A model generated the notes under the pieces. The model was not told the origin of the DNA. It searched no databases and saw only the letters and a program-made list of their open reading frames with translations. From NCBI GenBank assembly GCA_026168455.1, contig CM047425.1:110537800-110601799 (forward strand): a DNA stretch of 64,000 nucleotides, written 5' to 3'. This stretch comes from Theocolax elegans (Eukaryota > Arthropoda > Insecta > Hymenoptera > Cerocephalidae). Positions 46,896-61,235 of the stretch are shown piece by piece. How positions within the stretch are numbered: the first letter of the stretch is position 1; the number at the start of each line of letters is the position of its first letter. The position numbers and the translations under genes are program-made.

Positions 46896-48000
46896 TCTCA
46901 TATTTCTCAAGTACACCTCGAATACACGTATATACACGTATAGGAATATATTTCGTTAAATATTAAAATAATACAATGAAAAGAAGAATATTTTTTACTT
47001 TATAAAGTATGATCAATTTCCTATTGAGTTATATCTTAATTAATATGCAAACAAAAATTCAATCGTGATACGTGATATATATATCTTCCTATATTATATA
47101 GTTATAACAAAAAATTTGGAACTCAGACCCTCCACCTCCATCCACCGTCCATCCACTACCCCTCCACTACCCCTCCATATTTTAAGGTAAAATTCTTTTA
47201 AATTAAACGTTTTTTGATTGTTATATTATTTCGGTATATATGTATATCCTATTGTGGTATTGGTAATCGCACATTCGGGTGAAGGAAATTAATCAAATTA
47301 ATAGTTTTATACTTACCTTAGCCGTTAACTTAAGTTTATCTATATAAACATTATACGATAATGTTTAATTAATAATTTTGAAAATTTGGAAAAGTCTTGT
47401 GCGGGACATATTGATACCAATTTTCGCCAAACATAAACTTTATCTTACTAATTTGAAATAAAGCTTTACATTTTAACGCGGGACGACATTCATTCACGTG
47501 TACTGAAAATAGTCTTTACCACTCGAGTATGAGTTTATACACCGTAACACAACCTGCAATTTCTGATCAGTTAAGGTATCGTGGCAATTCAAAAACTTAA
47601 TCCATCACTGTCTATATATATAAGTATATCGTTGTAAAGATATTTAAATATTGAAAATGTAGTTTCCTTATGAATTGTATTGTAAAAAATAATGAACAAT
47701 AATAATATACGGCATATAGGTGCAGTATTGCTATTCACTCGCGTCCCAGGTACACTCTCGACTTTAGTTGACGCGTCTACAATCCTTGCAACTTACAGGA
47801 ATATTCTGATTGTTATTGAATATCGCATTGCCATATATTACTTATATCTTTTTATTTTTTTGACTTTTCCCGGTGTTTAGAAAATGAATTGTACATCCGC
47901 GGCCTTTAATTACCGATTGGAGATTATTATTTTTAAATGTTATAAATATCAATGTATTAAATAAAAATAGTTTGGAAAAGAGGAGCGATAACTGTGTAGA

Positions 48001-48051
48001 AGCTCGGAAAGCTCGAAAAGCTCGAAAAGCTCGAAAAGCTCGAAAAGCTCG
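48001..48051. repeat. 9-bp tandem repeat (AAAAGCTCG)n
   Basis: About five to six AAAAGCTCG units followed by a CpG-rich block to about 48340. The long frames on both strands here are the result of the repeat. Confidence 0.85.
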
Positions 48052-50656
48052 GAGAGGAGGTGAAACGTCTCGCGAGGTTCGCGCGTGCGGCGTATGTTTC
48101 GAGTCAAGTGCACGGAATGGAACTAAGTATATGGAAGGCTCGAAGCTCGAAGCGCGCGCGGTCCGTATGTTTTCATCGTGCTCGATAAAAACGAGCGGGG
48201 AGCAATGGCTTCGAAAAAAGACGCTCGCTTCTGCACCGAGATGGATCGAGCCGAGAGATAAGTATAAGCACAAAAAATATGCAACAACGAACAAGGGAAA
48301 GTAGTTGAACGAACGCGAGGGAAAGCTGTAAACGATCGAGATACCGCTCGATGCGACGGATTTTTATATTATCATATTTGTTCAATCCGTTGCCTTGCAA
48401 TTGCAACATTTTAAATAGCGACGTACATTCGGAGCAATTAAAATAATATTTAACTTGAGGTTATGCACTCTTGTTCCGTACTCCGTGTGACAATACTATG
48501 TATTTAGTAAAATACAAACATTTACAGATATTCTGTTAATTACAGTTAATTAGTAGAAACTTTGTAAACAACTTTATTTTTTGCATGCAGAATAAATAAC
48601 GATACTATATCTATAACTATATTTCAACGTAGCGTAATTATTTAAAATCTCCTCCTCCTAATGAGATTTTTGTAATGAGATAGTAAGATGCGCGCACGTT
48701 AAAAATCAACTGATGTATTATACTCTCGAGTTTAACAAATATACCGTCAACAGTGATAATAAGCAAGTGCTGGGTAATCAACTTAATTTAATGTGACGTG
48801 GTTTCATTTCATTTAATAGCATTACAAACGCATATACAACACAAGTTTTACTTTGTTTTACTGTGTGGAACGTATATTACGAGAAATATTCCGAGACTCC
48901 GAGAACCATTAACGATACAAAACGTAAAGTTAAAATTATACGATTTACTATTAAATATGATAATTTGATGATATAATTGCAATGATTATTAGAACATTTT
49001 GTACGACATGATAAAACAAATGAAGTTTAATTTATTTCTTCTTCTAATTGTATACAGAATTCAAATTAAGAAAATCGTAAGCGCCGCAATTAAATTTCGA
49101 CTACTCGTGGCATAGACTTTTAACAAATTCGCCGATAATTTTTCAATAGGTGTAAAAGTAAATAACGGCGCATTATAATGAAATATTGGAGATAGGTTAA
49201 TATTATTTGATTGTATTGTAATATGTTCGATTGCGAATGGTAAAATGATAACTAACGAAACAAGGAAACTTGGAATCGGTTCGAGTGTTCTATAACGTCA
49301 TATATACATAATCGGTAAGCTAGCGGTATTATTAAGTGGTAATGTCAACTAATGCAACTAATAGTATCGGTATGTCGGTGTACAAGAGTACATCAAGAGT
49401 TTAACCGACAGCCAAATGAATTTATTATAATCGGTTGAATTGAATAATAAAAATTGAATAAACGCAGAACGCGCGCATGTGCCTACATAATCAGCCAGTC
49501 TTCTCGAGAAAAGGAGAAGCGGAACGATATAGATAAATTTGAAGCGAGAGTGAGAGAGGGAAAGAGAGGGAGAGCTGACTGCACGCACGCGTCCTGGGCG
49601 GGGGCGTCTATTTTAAGTTACCCTTCGCGCGAGAGAGGAAAGCTACAACCGCGCGTCTCTCTCTCTCTCTGTCTCTCTCTCTGCCAAACTCCCAGAGAAT
49701 TCTTAGTGACGGAAGAACCGTTCGTTTCTCAACTGAGATTGTATACAATCCACCAAACGTTCGTTGCCCAATGTGTCCTTTATTTATCCTCAATTTTACT
49801 ATACTTGTGCACCTTATTTATAAATACACACACTGTATTCAACGACACATTCTCATCACTTGGACTTGGGTTAAAATTACTTGAGCGAACAGTTAGCCTG
49901 TTTATCGGTATATATATATACTATATTTAGTAGCTATAATGTCGATCCTGTCGATCCTATCGATACGCTGCACTTCTAACCCAGTATATTCGTTCGGAAC
50001 GAAGAAACGCCAATCGGTAGAAGCTGACTTATCCTCAACCTTATATATTACTGCGTTAGAACCGCTAGTCGTTTAAAATTTACCTACCGCATTTTAAATA
50101 TTATTGAATGATCGTCTAATATTAATGATAATTAACCTATTATACATTTTGAGCATTCAATCGATCGAGTACTTCAGACTCGTAAGACAACCTCGTTCAA
50201 CCTTCGAGGCATCATTTGTAATTAAAATGACAATTAATCACACGATTGTCAAACGAAAAATAATCAGTACGTTAAATGTAAATCATTATGAGCTGCAACA
50301 GGTTCGTCAATGCTTATGGGGAGACTTGCGGGTATTTTTGAACAGGAGCTTTTTTAACTTTTTGATTAGCTCTTCTGTATAGTGATATTTATGCCATAAT
50401 AAGGACGGTTTCTTTAAGTAAATGCTATTATTTCAAATTCCACATAGTTACGAGCTATTCTACATTGATTGTTTACATTTATTTGAGACCCGACAAAATG
50501 AAAATCTTATCCTATTTTATTTGTACTTCTTAGTTTATGAGAGCAACTTGCGCTACAGTATCTATATATACCTGCAAATCATGCATATCAAAAGTATTCA
50601 TATCCCTGCTGGAAATGTGTGAAGCTAAAAACTAGGAATTAAAAGTAGTCAGTTAA

Positions 50657-51047
50657 TAGGGTAAATGAAACGCTTTTTCCCATTGCGTTCGTCCATTTAA
50701 TAGATTGCCGTAACCTCCAAATATTTTCACTTCACCTTCTGTACTTAAAATGTACTTAAAACTCCAAATTTTTAATCAAATTGGATCGTTTACTCGAATA
50801 CTAATACTAATTTACTCTTAATTCTGCATTTAAACCAGTCATTTTAAAGTATCATTCAGATTTACAATATTTCCAATTTATTTTCCAAATCTATTTAAAT
50901 TGTCATTTAAATAGCTAAGAAATAGGTATTGTTTCGGTGTCCATTTTATCAAATAATCCGATCTTTTATGGGGAACATATCGTAATGATTAGCTGTTTTG
51001 AATCTAAGAAATGGGCGAATTAAAGAGGAAAAAGCGTTTCATTTAAC
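50657..51047. repeat. ~390-bp TIR element
   Basis: TAAATGAAACGCTTTTTCC at the left is repeated inverted at the right (GGAAAAAGCGTTTCATTTA). AT-rich interior without coding potential. Confidence 0.65.
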
Positions 51048-52449
51048 AGTGGTAACAACCTAGCAGAAGTAGTTATAAAATACATTAATTTAGTTAATAA
51101 CCTATTATTTGCCGATTTTTAATTTTCTGACCTCTAGCAACTAGCTTTCTTTTGATAAAAATACCCTGGTGTAAATTTGAACGTGTTAATTAAATCGGTG
51201 CACGGTGATTTTATAGCATATTTGTCGCGTATCAAATCTAGAAGAAACAAAACCTAAACAGAGTATAACAATATTGTTAAATAAAAACATTCAAGAGGAG
51301 AGAATAGTTATTATCAAAAACAAAAACTAATGCAGTTAATATTGAAATCTCTGAAAGAAGATCAAGTAGAATTTACTTTTTATAAAAATGTTAATTGTTT
51401 TATAAATTTTGTTACAATTTTAGTACTTGTATTTTACTTAATAAGCAGTAAATTTTATATTTAAAAATCAAAAATATTTATCATAAGCAAAAAAACTTTA
51501 ACAATTTTATTTTTCCCCCATTTAAAAAACACGTACATATTTTCAACACGGAGAATTTAAATGTCACAAATATAATTTTTGTTTTAGTGTGAAAGTAAAA
51601 TGTTATATTGATAAATTTGGTGCCTAAAAAAATTCTACAGTATGGATTTAAAGTTCCGTTAGTTTAGATTGTAAAATATTAATGTTTGCATCGAAAAACA
51701 AAATAAATCGCAAATACGTTGAAAAATACTTCAGGGTAACTTGAAAAATACCCTAGGCCTGTGGCATTTTTGAAAAAAATGAGTTTTTTTCAACCGTAAA
51801 ATAAATCGTTCTATCGATAAATATCGTGGGTAAAAAAATTGGACTTAATAATTAGTGACAAGTACTTGAAGTTGCCATGGCCCCAAGTATAAACTTATAT
51901 CGTTTTCGATAAAAAAATAAATAAAAAGTTGAAAAATGGCCCAGTCTCTCCTATACTTCTATATACTTCTATATACACCTCTCTCACTATATATATATAC
52001 ATATATTGAATGGTTTATTTAATTTAATTGTACGACCGTGATACGAATAAAATTCGTGATACGAGTGGATACGCGGAACTATGTGGTTCAATCGTGGCGA
52101 TCGATGCTCGAAGCTCGATGAGTATACCAGTGCAACTTTGACGTGATTCGTCGTCCCGTTCTCTTGATGTACGACTATATATAATGACGGTTGAGCTGCG
52201 GCCTGCCGCGCGCTGCGAGAGAGAAGAAGAAAATAGTGTAGAAGAATGGAATAGCCAATGGGATTCGAAACGTAAGAATAAAAAACGGGAAGCGCAAGAC
52301 GAGCCGTGTATATACCCAAAGCCCCAAAGCCCGCAGTCCGGGCCCCCCCTATGGGTAAATTTATATGCGCGTAAGTGTCTTTCGAGTCCCTGATGTCGAT
52401 GGCTTCTAAACTTCGGAACCTTGGCATTGTATAAGTATACATCGTATAC

Positions 52450-52560
52450 TACCCAGGTAGCACTGTCCGTCTCGGAGACGTTTTTAAAACGTTATTAAGC
52501 GTTTTAAGCGTTTCAAAAACGTCTATAAACGTCTTTAAGACGTTTTGTGCTAACTGGGTA
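52450..52560. repeat. 111-bp hairpin related to the 572-bp palindrome
   Basis: Starts ACCCAGGTAGCAC and ends GTGCTAACTGGGTA, with GACGTTTTTAAAACG units inside. End and interior motifs resemble 45711-46282. Confidence 0.55.
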
Positions 52561-53572
52561 CTTGTACCTTTCTTTACTGTATTTCTTCACTATTTCTCTC
52601 ATTGTACATGCGTATGCCGGTATGCCTATACGGTATGCACAATAACCTAAAAACTATCGTATAAAGCCGTATAAATAGGTACTATTAGTATTTCCTTACA
52701 AATATTATTATGTCTTTTTACTTTCTAGATGAATTTATATAACCAACAGTTGACTGTAGTTGTTTTTAAGAGTTATAATATTTTCTAATTATAATTTAAT
52801 GAATAATAAAGCTATCGCACTCTTGTCAATTATTAAAAATTACATTCAATAGCTTAAGCTGCAGGCTGCACTCACTGCAGCCTCCAGGTGATGCCGTAAA
52901 TTATTGTTCGATAAATACGTAAAATTACCAAATTTTGACAACGTACCAACAATTCTGTGTATATTATACGTTCTTGTAAAATTGCGTTTAAACAAATAAT
53001 TGACTGCATAATACTAGCACAATAATAGCGCACTAATTAAGCCCTAAGAAAATTCGTGATAACGAACAGTGTCCCTAAATAAAAAAATATAATTATAAAA
53101 TATAAACAACAGTAGCAATTATACCAACATTATACAAACATTTTAATTATATTTGTAATATAATATAATATTTATCGCAGCAACAATCTGCATTTAAGTA
53201 TAATAAATTATTAATTTGTTATTGAAATAATAAAATGCGAAAGACGAATCTAATAATATTAACAGTTTAGTTAGTTATTGGTATAAACATTCGAGTAGTC
53301 ATCTCGGCTCAAAGGCAGAGTGTAAAAAAGAAATTTTAAAATGTTCGAAAGAGGCCGGCGGGAAGAGAGAAAATACTGCATGGGTGTATTCGTGGTAAAA
53401 TAATAAAGCCCCGAGAAAAACAAGGCCAGCATCAGCGAAATTGGTTAATCTATAGTGGACAACTAGCCGAGAAAGCGAATTTGAGACCAAATGAGGTCCG
53501 CACGTGCTGGCCAGATGGGCCCGAGTACCCCATAGTCCACCCGGATCGTCTATTCCGGCCGACTGTTTTTAC

Positions 53573-53576
<4 letters not shown>

Positions 53577-53611
<35 letters not shown>
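53577..53611. repeat. (CT)n microsatellite
   Basis: Seventeen or so CT units; the surrounding reading frames are Ser-Leu artefacts. Confidence 0.9.
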
Positions 53612-53613
<2 letters not shown>

Positions 53614-54543
53614 TCCCTTCGTATACACTTCCGTTGTGTGCATACGTACATCTTTTTTTCTTTTCACCTTTGACGAGTGGCAGGAAATCGCCGAGCGCAG
53701 CGCGTCTCTTCGTCGTAAACAAGTACGATGTCGTTTTAATGAACAAATTGGCGGATTAGGGAGTTGATGAGGTAAGTGATATACGAAATGATGCTCGGTC
53801 TCTACGCGTATCTACGCCAAATGTTACATCGCCTTTCACATTTTCTTTTCATTCTCTCGACCGGGCCATTTCAAAGTACGTTCAAAATAATAATCGAGGA
53901 TTACCGTGCTTGATATGCGGGTTATATTCCTCCTTTCGAACGTCCGTTAGTCCTGACAATTTCGGTCAACTCCTACAAATAAATCCATTGCTTGAAACTT
54001 TAATTTATGTCCCGTGGGAATAAACACCTTCAGGAAATTCGTTCATTTACTCTCATTAGAGGTTCATTAAAACAGTTTACACTACTTATTTAATATCTGT
54101 TACAATCATGTAATAATCACGAAGATCATTACCACCAAATTTTAAATAAATAGTCGATCTTACTCATTTCTATATTTAAGAAACTATCAAACTGTAAATA
54201 CACAAGGTGCGATCAAGAGTCCATCATTTCGGATTGCATCAAAATAAATATGATATTATTATTATATAATTAATAAAGTGGAAAATGGTTAATTATTAAT
54301 TTGTGGCTGTTATGCGTTGTTATTCATTATCTCACATAAATCGTGGTCAGTCTGTTAAGACGCTATATAGCATTACGATAATTTTCTACCAGGGGACGGT
54401 AATACATTAAACCACAATTATGCGAGGGAGTGTACTGCTGCTACTACATATAACCCTTCAGTATGCTAATTTTTAATGTAGTTAACTATGTTTAAACCGA
54501 TTATTAAGTATATTTACATTATATAATGGTCCATATATAGGTA

Positions 54544-54577
<34 letters not shown>

Positions 54578-55365
54578 ATCTTTCGATACAAATCCTATGA
54601 CAGAAACAAAGTAATTTTTATCAAGTTTCTAACACCACAATTGTTAATTCATTTTGGAAGAGACTGTAATCTGTAGAATAGGCGTAATCGATGTTAACGC
54701 GTTTCCATTTTCTGGAATTAATATACTAATTATAGTTTCTTTTATTTAATTAATTGGAATATCGATCTCGATATCGATACTAAATGTAATTCTAAAAATG
54801 ATATATATATATATTATACATACTTTACCATTAATAACTGCAATATCTTAGATTTTAATGAGAACTGGAGCGAGGTTCTGGTATTTTGGCTCACCAGGCG
54901 TTCAAACTTTACACCATCATGAAAACACTAAACAGGTCGCCTGATAGTCTACAATTACAATTTTCAAGTTGAAGGTTGTTCCATTGTCTGTAAAAATAGT
55001 TTGTTGCGCACATGGATATTTCATGGTATATTTATAACTTCTGCTTACACTCTATGCAAGTTCTCGACTTCTCCTCATTTTCATCGGTACAAATGATTCT
55101 TTCCGAAAAGTTGACAACACGATCCGACACCGTTGATCAATCGCGCGCTCTGTATTGTCAATCGATTTTTACGTTTTGAGTAACCGTGTATCAAAGCACT
55201 CTGTGTGTGAGCCGCGCGCGCCCGCACGTTTCTCGAGCCGCAGGCGTTCGCCGTCGACTGACTGACCGGCCAAACCAAGCGTTAAATCCACCCACTCATC
55301 TGTTTCTCTGTCCCTCCCTCGCGCGTTTCTCTATTCTCTTTTGAACGGAAGGCAGACAGAAAGAG

Positions 55366-55385
55366 GGAGACAGAGACAGAGACAG

Positions 55386-55445
<60 letters not shown>
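55366..55445. repeat. (GA)n/(GACA)n microsatellite
   Basis: GAGACA units followed by a long GA run and GACA units. A CpG-rich patch at 55130-55280 lies next to it. Confidence 0.9.
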
Positions 55446-55449
<4 letters not shown>

Positions 55450-57834
55450 CAGAGTATATATACGCGATTGGTCATTGCAGCTATAGGGAGGCACTGTAGA
55501 GATATCAACTATACCATTGCTTCTGAGGTTTTCGCACAACAGGTATGGCAAATCTCCCTTAGCTTTAGTTCAATTGTCGCCTATAATGGCAAAACAAGTT
55601 TCAAATATCAATCAAACCAATTTACCAAATTTAGATTTTAATATTTATTACGCGATATTTATTATAATATATTTACTAAGATGACAATACGGTACTAACA
55701 AATACCTTAAGTTTAATGGTATACCATTTTAATGATCGCTTTTTTACATACACAAAAAAACTCCGTAAACTTTATCCAACCCCCCTTTATCCCCCCCCCT
55801 CCAGTAATTATAACAAAGTTATAACAAATTACAATTTTTCTGTATAACCAAAATTTAACATAATGACAAAAATTACAATTGTTAATAAAGAAGATTTATT
55901 TTATTTTAGCTAAATTTATATAAAAATTTAGAATGCTAAAAATGTTAATATAATGTTTATGTAAATATTAACTTTATACACTCTTAATTTTCGCCTTAAA
56001 AACCGCATTTTCTAGTTCTAACTTTTCTTAAACCCCTAATCTCAAATCCCCGGCATTCTGCAGGGGAAGTGAAAAAAGAAAGTTATGAGGTTAGGATTTA
56101 TACTCCGAAAATATTATTAAAAGCTTGCGTCGTATGACCAACCTATTACATGCGCTGATCATCTATCCAGTCTAATTTGAATTATAAAATTTATTACAAT
56201 ATAAGTATTAGTAAATTTAATTAGATTGTAAGAATTGGCAGTGTACACTGAATTGCGTATAGTAATCAGTCCTATGTAGCTTCAATTGAAAAGATAGGGA
56301 CTCGTTAGCTACAACATTGGGTACACGTTCTTAAAAATTATGGCAATATATGTAAAAACAAATTTTACTAACTGCAGTTTACATAACCGTTAGGGAATCA
56401 TTACTAATTTTTTCTCTCGGTGTACGCTTATAAACACGAACGTGAAATTGAATAAGTACAGTATTGGGTATATTTTGATCGGCGCTACTACAGCGAAATA
56501 TGCGGGATGAATCAGACCGCATAGTATCAAGTTTATACCGCAAGTACTATGTAAAAAGTCCCAGTGGTTGCTTTATTAAAAGAAAATTAATAATAATCAG
56601 TATTTTGCGGCCTCGAAGCTTTCGTCCTCCGACTTAAGTATAAGTATACTATGCACAAATTTGAATGTTCATTAGCTAAATCTACAAACAATGATTGTGA
56701 TTTTCTTAATCTAAATGAGAAAATTAATAACGTAATTAATAATTTACAATTTACATACCATATAGAAGAAGCTATACATCACTATTAAAGTACATAAACT
56801 TACTTATCTGCGTGTATATGGGTGATTTCACGTTGCCAAAATTTTAGATACAAACTAAAAATATCTTCCAGGATGTGTAAATAGTATATTTCGTAACAAG
56901 TGCGTAAAAAGTTACAACCTCTGTGCTGGCTCCGCCGAACCTCGTGCTCTTTTGTCACACGAAGTTGTAACTTTCCAACGGACGTGTTGCGAACGATATT
57001 TTTCGATGCAGTATGCGGAAAATCGAATTTGAAAGAACGTAAAAAATGCGTGAAATGCGATTTTATGCATACTGTATTGAAAAAACAATTTTAGGTCAAA
57101 ATATGCATCCGAGTTATGTAAGTTAAAAATCAGTTTGTTTTTTCCTTTTTTTCTTTTCACCATCTTGGATCTTAATACTTCAAAATAAGTTAATTTATAA
57201 TAAGATAATTTTTTTACCATTCTTACAAATACGAAATTTTAAGTAACGTCATTGGCTATCGATAGTTCATTTTTTCAGTTTTGATTTTAATCAGGACGAC
57301 AAATTAATTTCTGTAACAATAACTTTTCAAGGTATAAATTTCATTTAAGTTGTGATCTTAAATCAAACCAAAGATATGAGAAATCAAAGATATTGTGAAA
57401 TGAAAAAATTGTAAAAATTACAAAATTTTAGTACTTCAGTACCCATTTTATAGTACTTAATAGTTTTATTCAACCATTATTTTCCGGGACAATACTTTTT
57501 TTCACATAACTATTTGAATTATACTATGTTCATTCAATCTTAGCAATAAATTTTACAATAAATTAAATACGACAAATTTATTAAACTTATATTAAACCTA
57601 CATGAATAAGTTTAATGTAACTGATGAAACTTGTTAATTGGGGTATTTGCTAGTTGTTATTAATAATTATTAATTAAATTCAAATAATACCTGTCAAAAA
57701 TATTAAAAAGCACTACTTTATGAATAAGGTATGAAAAACCAATTAGCAAGTTTTATCAATTACGTTACAATTATTTATGTTCATTTAGTACAAGTTTAAT
57801 ATGTCATTAAATGAACTTATTAAATGTGTAGTGT

Positions 57835-57980
57835 AGGGTGGTGGAGGGACGTGGAAGGAGGTGGAGGGAAATGGAAAGGTTAAAATAACGTATATTTTAA
57901 ACTAATTTTGCGTTATAAAGTGGAGAGAAGTGGTGGGAGGTGGAGAGCCTGAGTTCCAAATTTTTCGTATATATATAATT
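57835..57980. repeat. GGTGGAGG-rich repeat end
   Basis: G-rich GTGGAGG units end in CCTGAGTTCCAAATTTTT. The inverse (AAAAATTTGGAACTCAG followed by CCTCCACCTCC) occurs at 47108-47180, so both are ends of one dispersed family. Confidence 0.5.
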
Positions 57981-59450
57981 ATCTAATTTACAAATTTCTA
58001 ATAATACTGAAAGTTTCCACGATTCTTTTGCTACTTGCAATGTCAACTTCAAGGACAAATTAGACTCATAAAGGGTCATTTTGAAAAAAAATTTTTTTGA
58101 AGCAGTTTTATTATTGGAAGTTGTAGGGTAGAATGTCAGGATATTGGGGTATATGTTTGCGGTCAGTTGCAGGTGGTGAAACATTGTTTAAATAATTCGA
58201 GAAAGTACAAAAACACGATTTTCACTTATAACTTTGAAACAGTTACTCCTATTAAAAAAAAGTAAAGAATACTTAATTATAATCCTTTAATTTATCTACA
58301 AAGTTAGCTTTGTTATATTCGACTTTGTTCATTAGTTGTTTTGCAATAAACATAACACTGTCAATATCGGGCATTTTTTCAATTTTATATAATTTAATAA
58401 TTATTGCTTCTAAATAATTTCATATAGGAATTACTAAAGGTCTTCGTTGGCTTAAAAACAGGTATAAATTTTATCCCCAAATATTCAGTAGTTTTTAAAA
58501 AATTATAATTATTATGAAAAAAGACGTTTCCGGAAAATCTAATTACTGCACCGTACAGGCATCCCAGATACTTCTGTTTCAGCTTATTTTACTCTTGAAG
58601 AGTTGTATTACAACATCGTATAAATGAAAAGTTGATTTTTAATCGCAATTTGTTTAAAACTGACCTTGAAATTTAAGATATCAATTTAAAATACCGTGAA
58701 AAACTTTTTTATATAAAATGAAAATATTAAGCTATTTCTAATTGCTGTACGATGCTCTGGAGCTAAGATAATTTTTTTTTCTCAAGCAATAATTGTGACT
58801 TGGTTTATTTACATTAACAGCTGAAGTTCACAAATATTATAAACCAAGCATTAAGCTATCGAAATTGACAAAAATAGCAGCGTTCTTTTTTACGACCGAC
58901 GCATGAAGAAAAAAGTGGGGAGCGCATGCGCCGTACGTGTTTTGACTCGCGACAGACGTTGATCCGTCTGTAAACTGCATTTTATATTTGAAAAAGCGGA
59001 AAAATTTGGTGATATTTCAGGATCTAATGATCCGATTTTTCGTGATGCTTTTTTTAATTTGATATTGCATATAAAAATATTAACAATGGCGTTTATGTTT
59101 TAAATAAACAATATTTTACGTATGAAATATAATACACTTTTTTGTTTATTATTATTGCAAGAATAATTATATGTAGATATAATTATAAATTGATAAATAA
59201 ATAAAGGCAATATTAATAAATAGATAATTACTCGCTATTTGATAATTATGAAAAATGTGTAGATATATTTCTCGAAGTTAATTGTATTACTACCAAATTT
59301 CCTATTTTTCCGGTAATAATCTAGTACTGCAACATAATTATCTATTTATTATTTACATCTATACTTTTTTAATAATTATTAGACTGTAATTACATGTTTT
59401 TTAGAATGTAAATACATTTTTCGATGCTATAATAATAAACTATGAAGTGT

Positions 59451-59693
59451 TGTTACGGATGTGCATAGGTAGAGGCTAAATGCATCCTCGGGCGAGACGA
59501 TAAGCTAGGTGACTATTAATTTGTCGCGTTACCGACACTCTCGCCCGGCTGGTTCATTGTTCTCACAATCGCAAGTGCAAGCTTGTGCTTGCACTCGATC
59601 GTGAGAGCATCATCGGGATGCGCTCCGAGTCAGTCGGCACCGAGCCGCGGTCGATTGCGCCTAGATCCTCAAGAAACTTCCCAATCCGTAACA
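59451..59693 (+). mobile_element. LTR-like sequence (gypsy type)
   Basis: Starts TGTTACGGAT and ends ATCCGTAACA, the TGT...ACA inverted ends typical of Ty3/gypsy LTRs, 243 bp, GC-rich against its surroundings. The decayed integrase begins about 140 bases downstream. No second LTR was located. Confidence 0.5.
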
Positions 59694-59829
59694 TATATAT
59701 TCTGGCATTCCTTGTAACTCTTGTGCGCGTGTGGAATAAAAGAATGAAATATATTTATAGAGTTATTCAAACGGACATTTTCTGGAATACCCTTGTTAGC
59801 AGCATTTTATCAAAATAATCTATCCGTTA

Positions 59830-60809
59830 CTTCAGTCGAATATAGATATCAAGTAATAAAGGAGTATTACGAAGCCGATATAGGTGGACACCGCGGAATG
59901 ACTAAAACGTATAAGAAAATCAATATGCGCAATTTTCGCGCTGACATAAAACAATTTGTATAACGATGTGCCACATATCAAAGTAACAAACTGGTGCGAA
60001 TCAAAACACAACTTCAAATAATCATAGCCAATACACCAGTAACTCCGTTCGCATACAATTATCCCTTGACTTCTATGAGTCTCTCAAAGAAACCAAGAAA
60101 GGATTTAAGTATATACTTTCGACACAAGATGGACTAACCAAACATATCATTCTTACACCAGTAAAACACGCCAATACTGAGGAGGTCGCTCGTGCACTTA
60201 CTGAAAAGATCATATACTACTTTGGCTCTCTTGCCGCAATTTTAACCGATCAGGGTACACATTTTCGTAATCAATTACTGGATGAATTTGCAAAACTTTT
60301 CAAAGTTGCGAATTATTGCACGACCGCCTACCACCCGCAATCAAATGGCGAAATTAAACGTATGCATCACATACTTATTGAATATCTAAGAAAATCTTTA
60401 TGTCAACATGCATACAATTGCACGGAGCATGAAAGCTCAAGCTACATACCTCATCTAGCTTCTCATCCAAGGACCACTTTAAAACATACAGTGATTACGT
60501 AGTCGAAATCAAATCCTTACTCAACTCCAAACAATGGCGGCAATGAATCTCATACAGGCAAAATACCGGTCCAAATTTTACTACGACCGACGTTTAAACA
60601 CAAAGCAATTTAGAGAAGGTAAAATGGTCTACCTATTAGAAGAACCCAAAAAAGGCAAATTTACACGCGAATACGAAGGTTTTTACGAAATTACTCATGT
60701 AAACAATAAAATACATGATGTTGTAATCCAAAAAGGAGATACTAGTAAAATTGTACATGCTGATAAGCTTAAAAGAGCAGCAGAAGTAATAAATAATGCA
60801 ACGTGCTAA
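59830..60809 (+). pseudogene. Decayed Ty3/gypsy integrase remnant
   Basis: Translated in pieces, it shows a zinc-finger-like GGHRGM...K start, a core with TDQGTHF (second catalytic Asp) and HPQSNG, and an intact C-terminal stretch at 60534-60809 containing REGKMVYLLEE and VHADKLKRA. Frameshifts and stops break the first two-thirds, and where the family has the catalytic Glu (NGxxER) this copy reads NGEIKR. Reverse transcriptase and gag are absent. It is a dead 3' pol fragment. Confidence 0.85.
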
Positions 60810-61235
60810 ACATGCAACCTTCACACATAATTCAAAATTAAGCATCTAGTTTACCCGTAACAAAACAAAAATCCTTTAAAATTTTTTTTTATTTTACCGC
60901 GGCTCTCGTACGCGGTAAAACATTACACAAATAGTAAATTCAACCTATTTCTCACAAAATCAAACATAACTATACCCATAGAAAATGTATAATTAAACTA
61001 AATAGTTCTCTGCATTTTCGCAGGATTGTCATACAACCACAGACCTACTCATTCAATGAACCTTTGTTTACGGATACTTTGTTTTTGTATAAATACTCGT
61101 TGATTTCGAATCAAATGCTATTCGATGAAGCTCACTTGGGCTGTAACATTATATTCATTATTAAGGTAAAATTTAATTTTTAATTCACAAGTATTGTAAA
61201 ATTTGATATAAATATTTATAATTTTGCCCAATAAA

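Larger units (their letters stand above)
48410..59450. other. Gene-poor AT-rich block
   Basis: Apart from the repeats listed, I see no host exon here. GC-richer CpG patches at about 49480-49700, 52080-52400, 53300-53800 and 55100-55300 could be promoters or first exons of genes beyond the window, but no splice-consistent coding set was found. (TA)n at 54546-54576. Confidence 0.45.

Noticed and set aside
47972..48304. 110-codon plus ORF with AlaArgLys repeats
   Set aside because: Created by a 9-bp tandem repeat and a CpG-rich flank; the opposite strand is open too.
49454..49930. 158-codon plus ORF
   Set aside because: Runs through (TC)n and AT-rich sequence with no domain or splice support.
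56900..57094. 64-codon plus ORF with Cys residues
   Set aside because: Its DNA contains inverted pieces (AAAGTTACAAC / GTTGTAACTTT and CAGTATGC / GCATACTG), which points to a repeat; no homology recognised.
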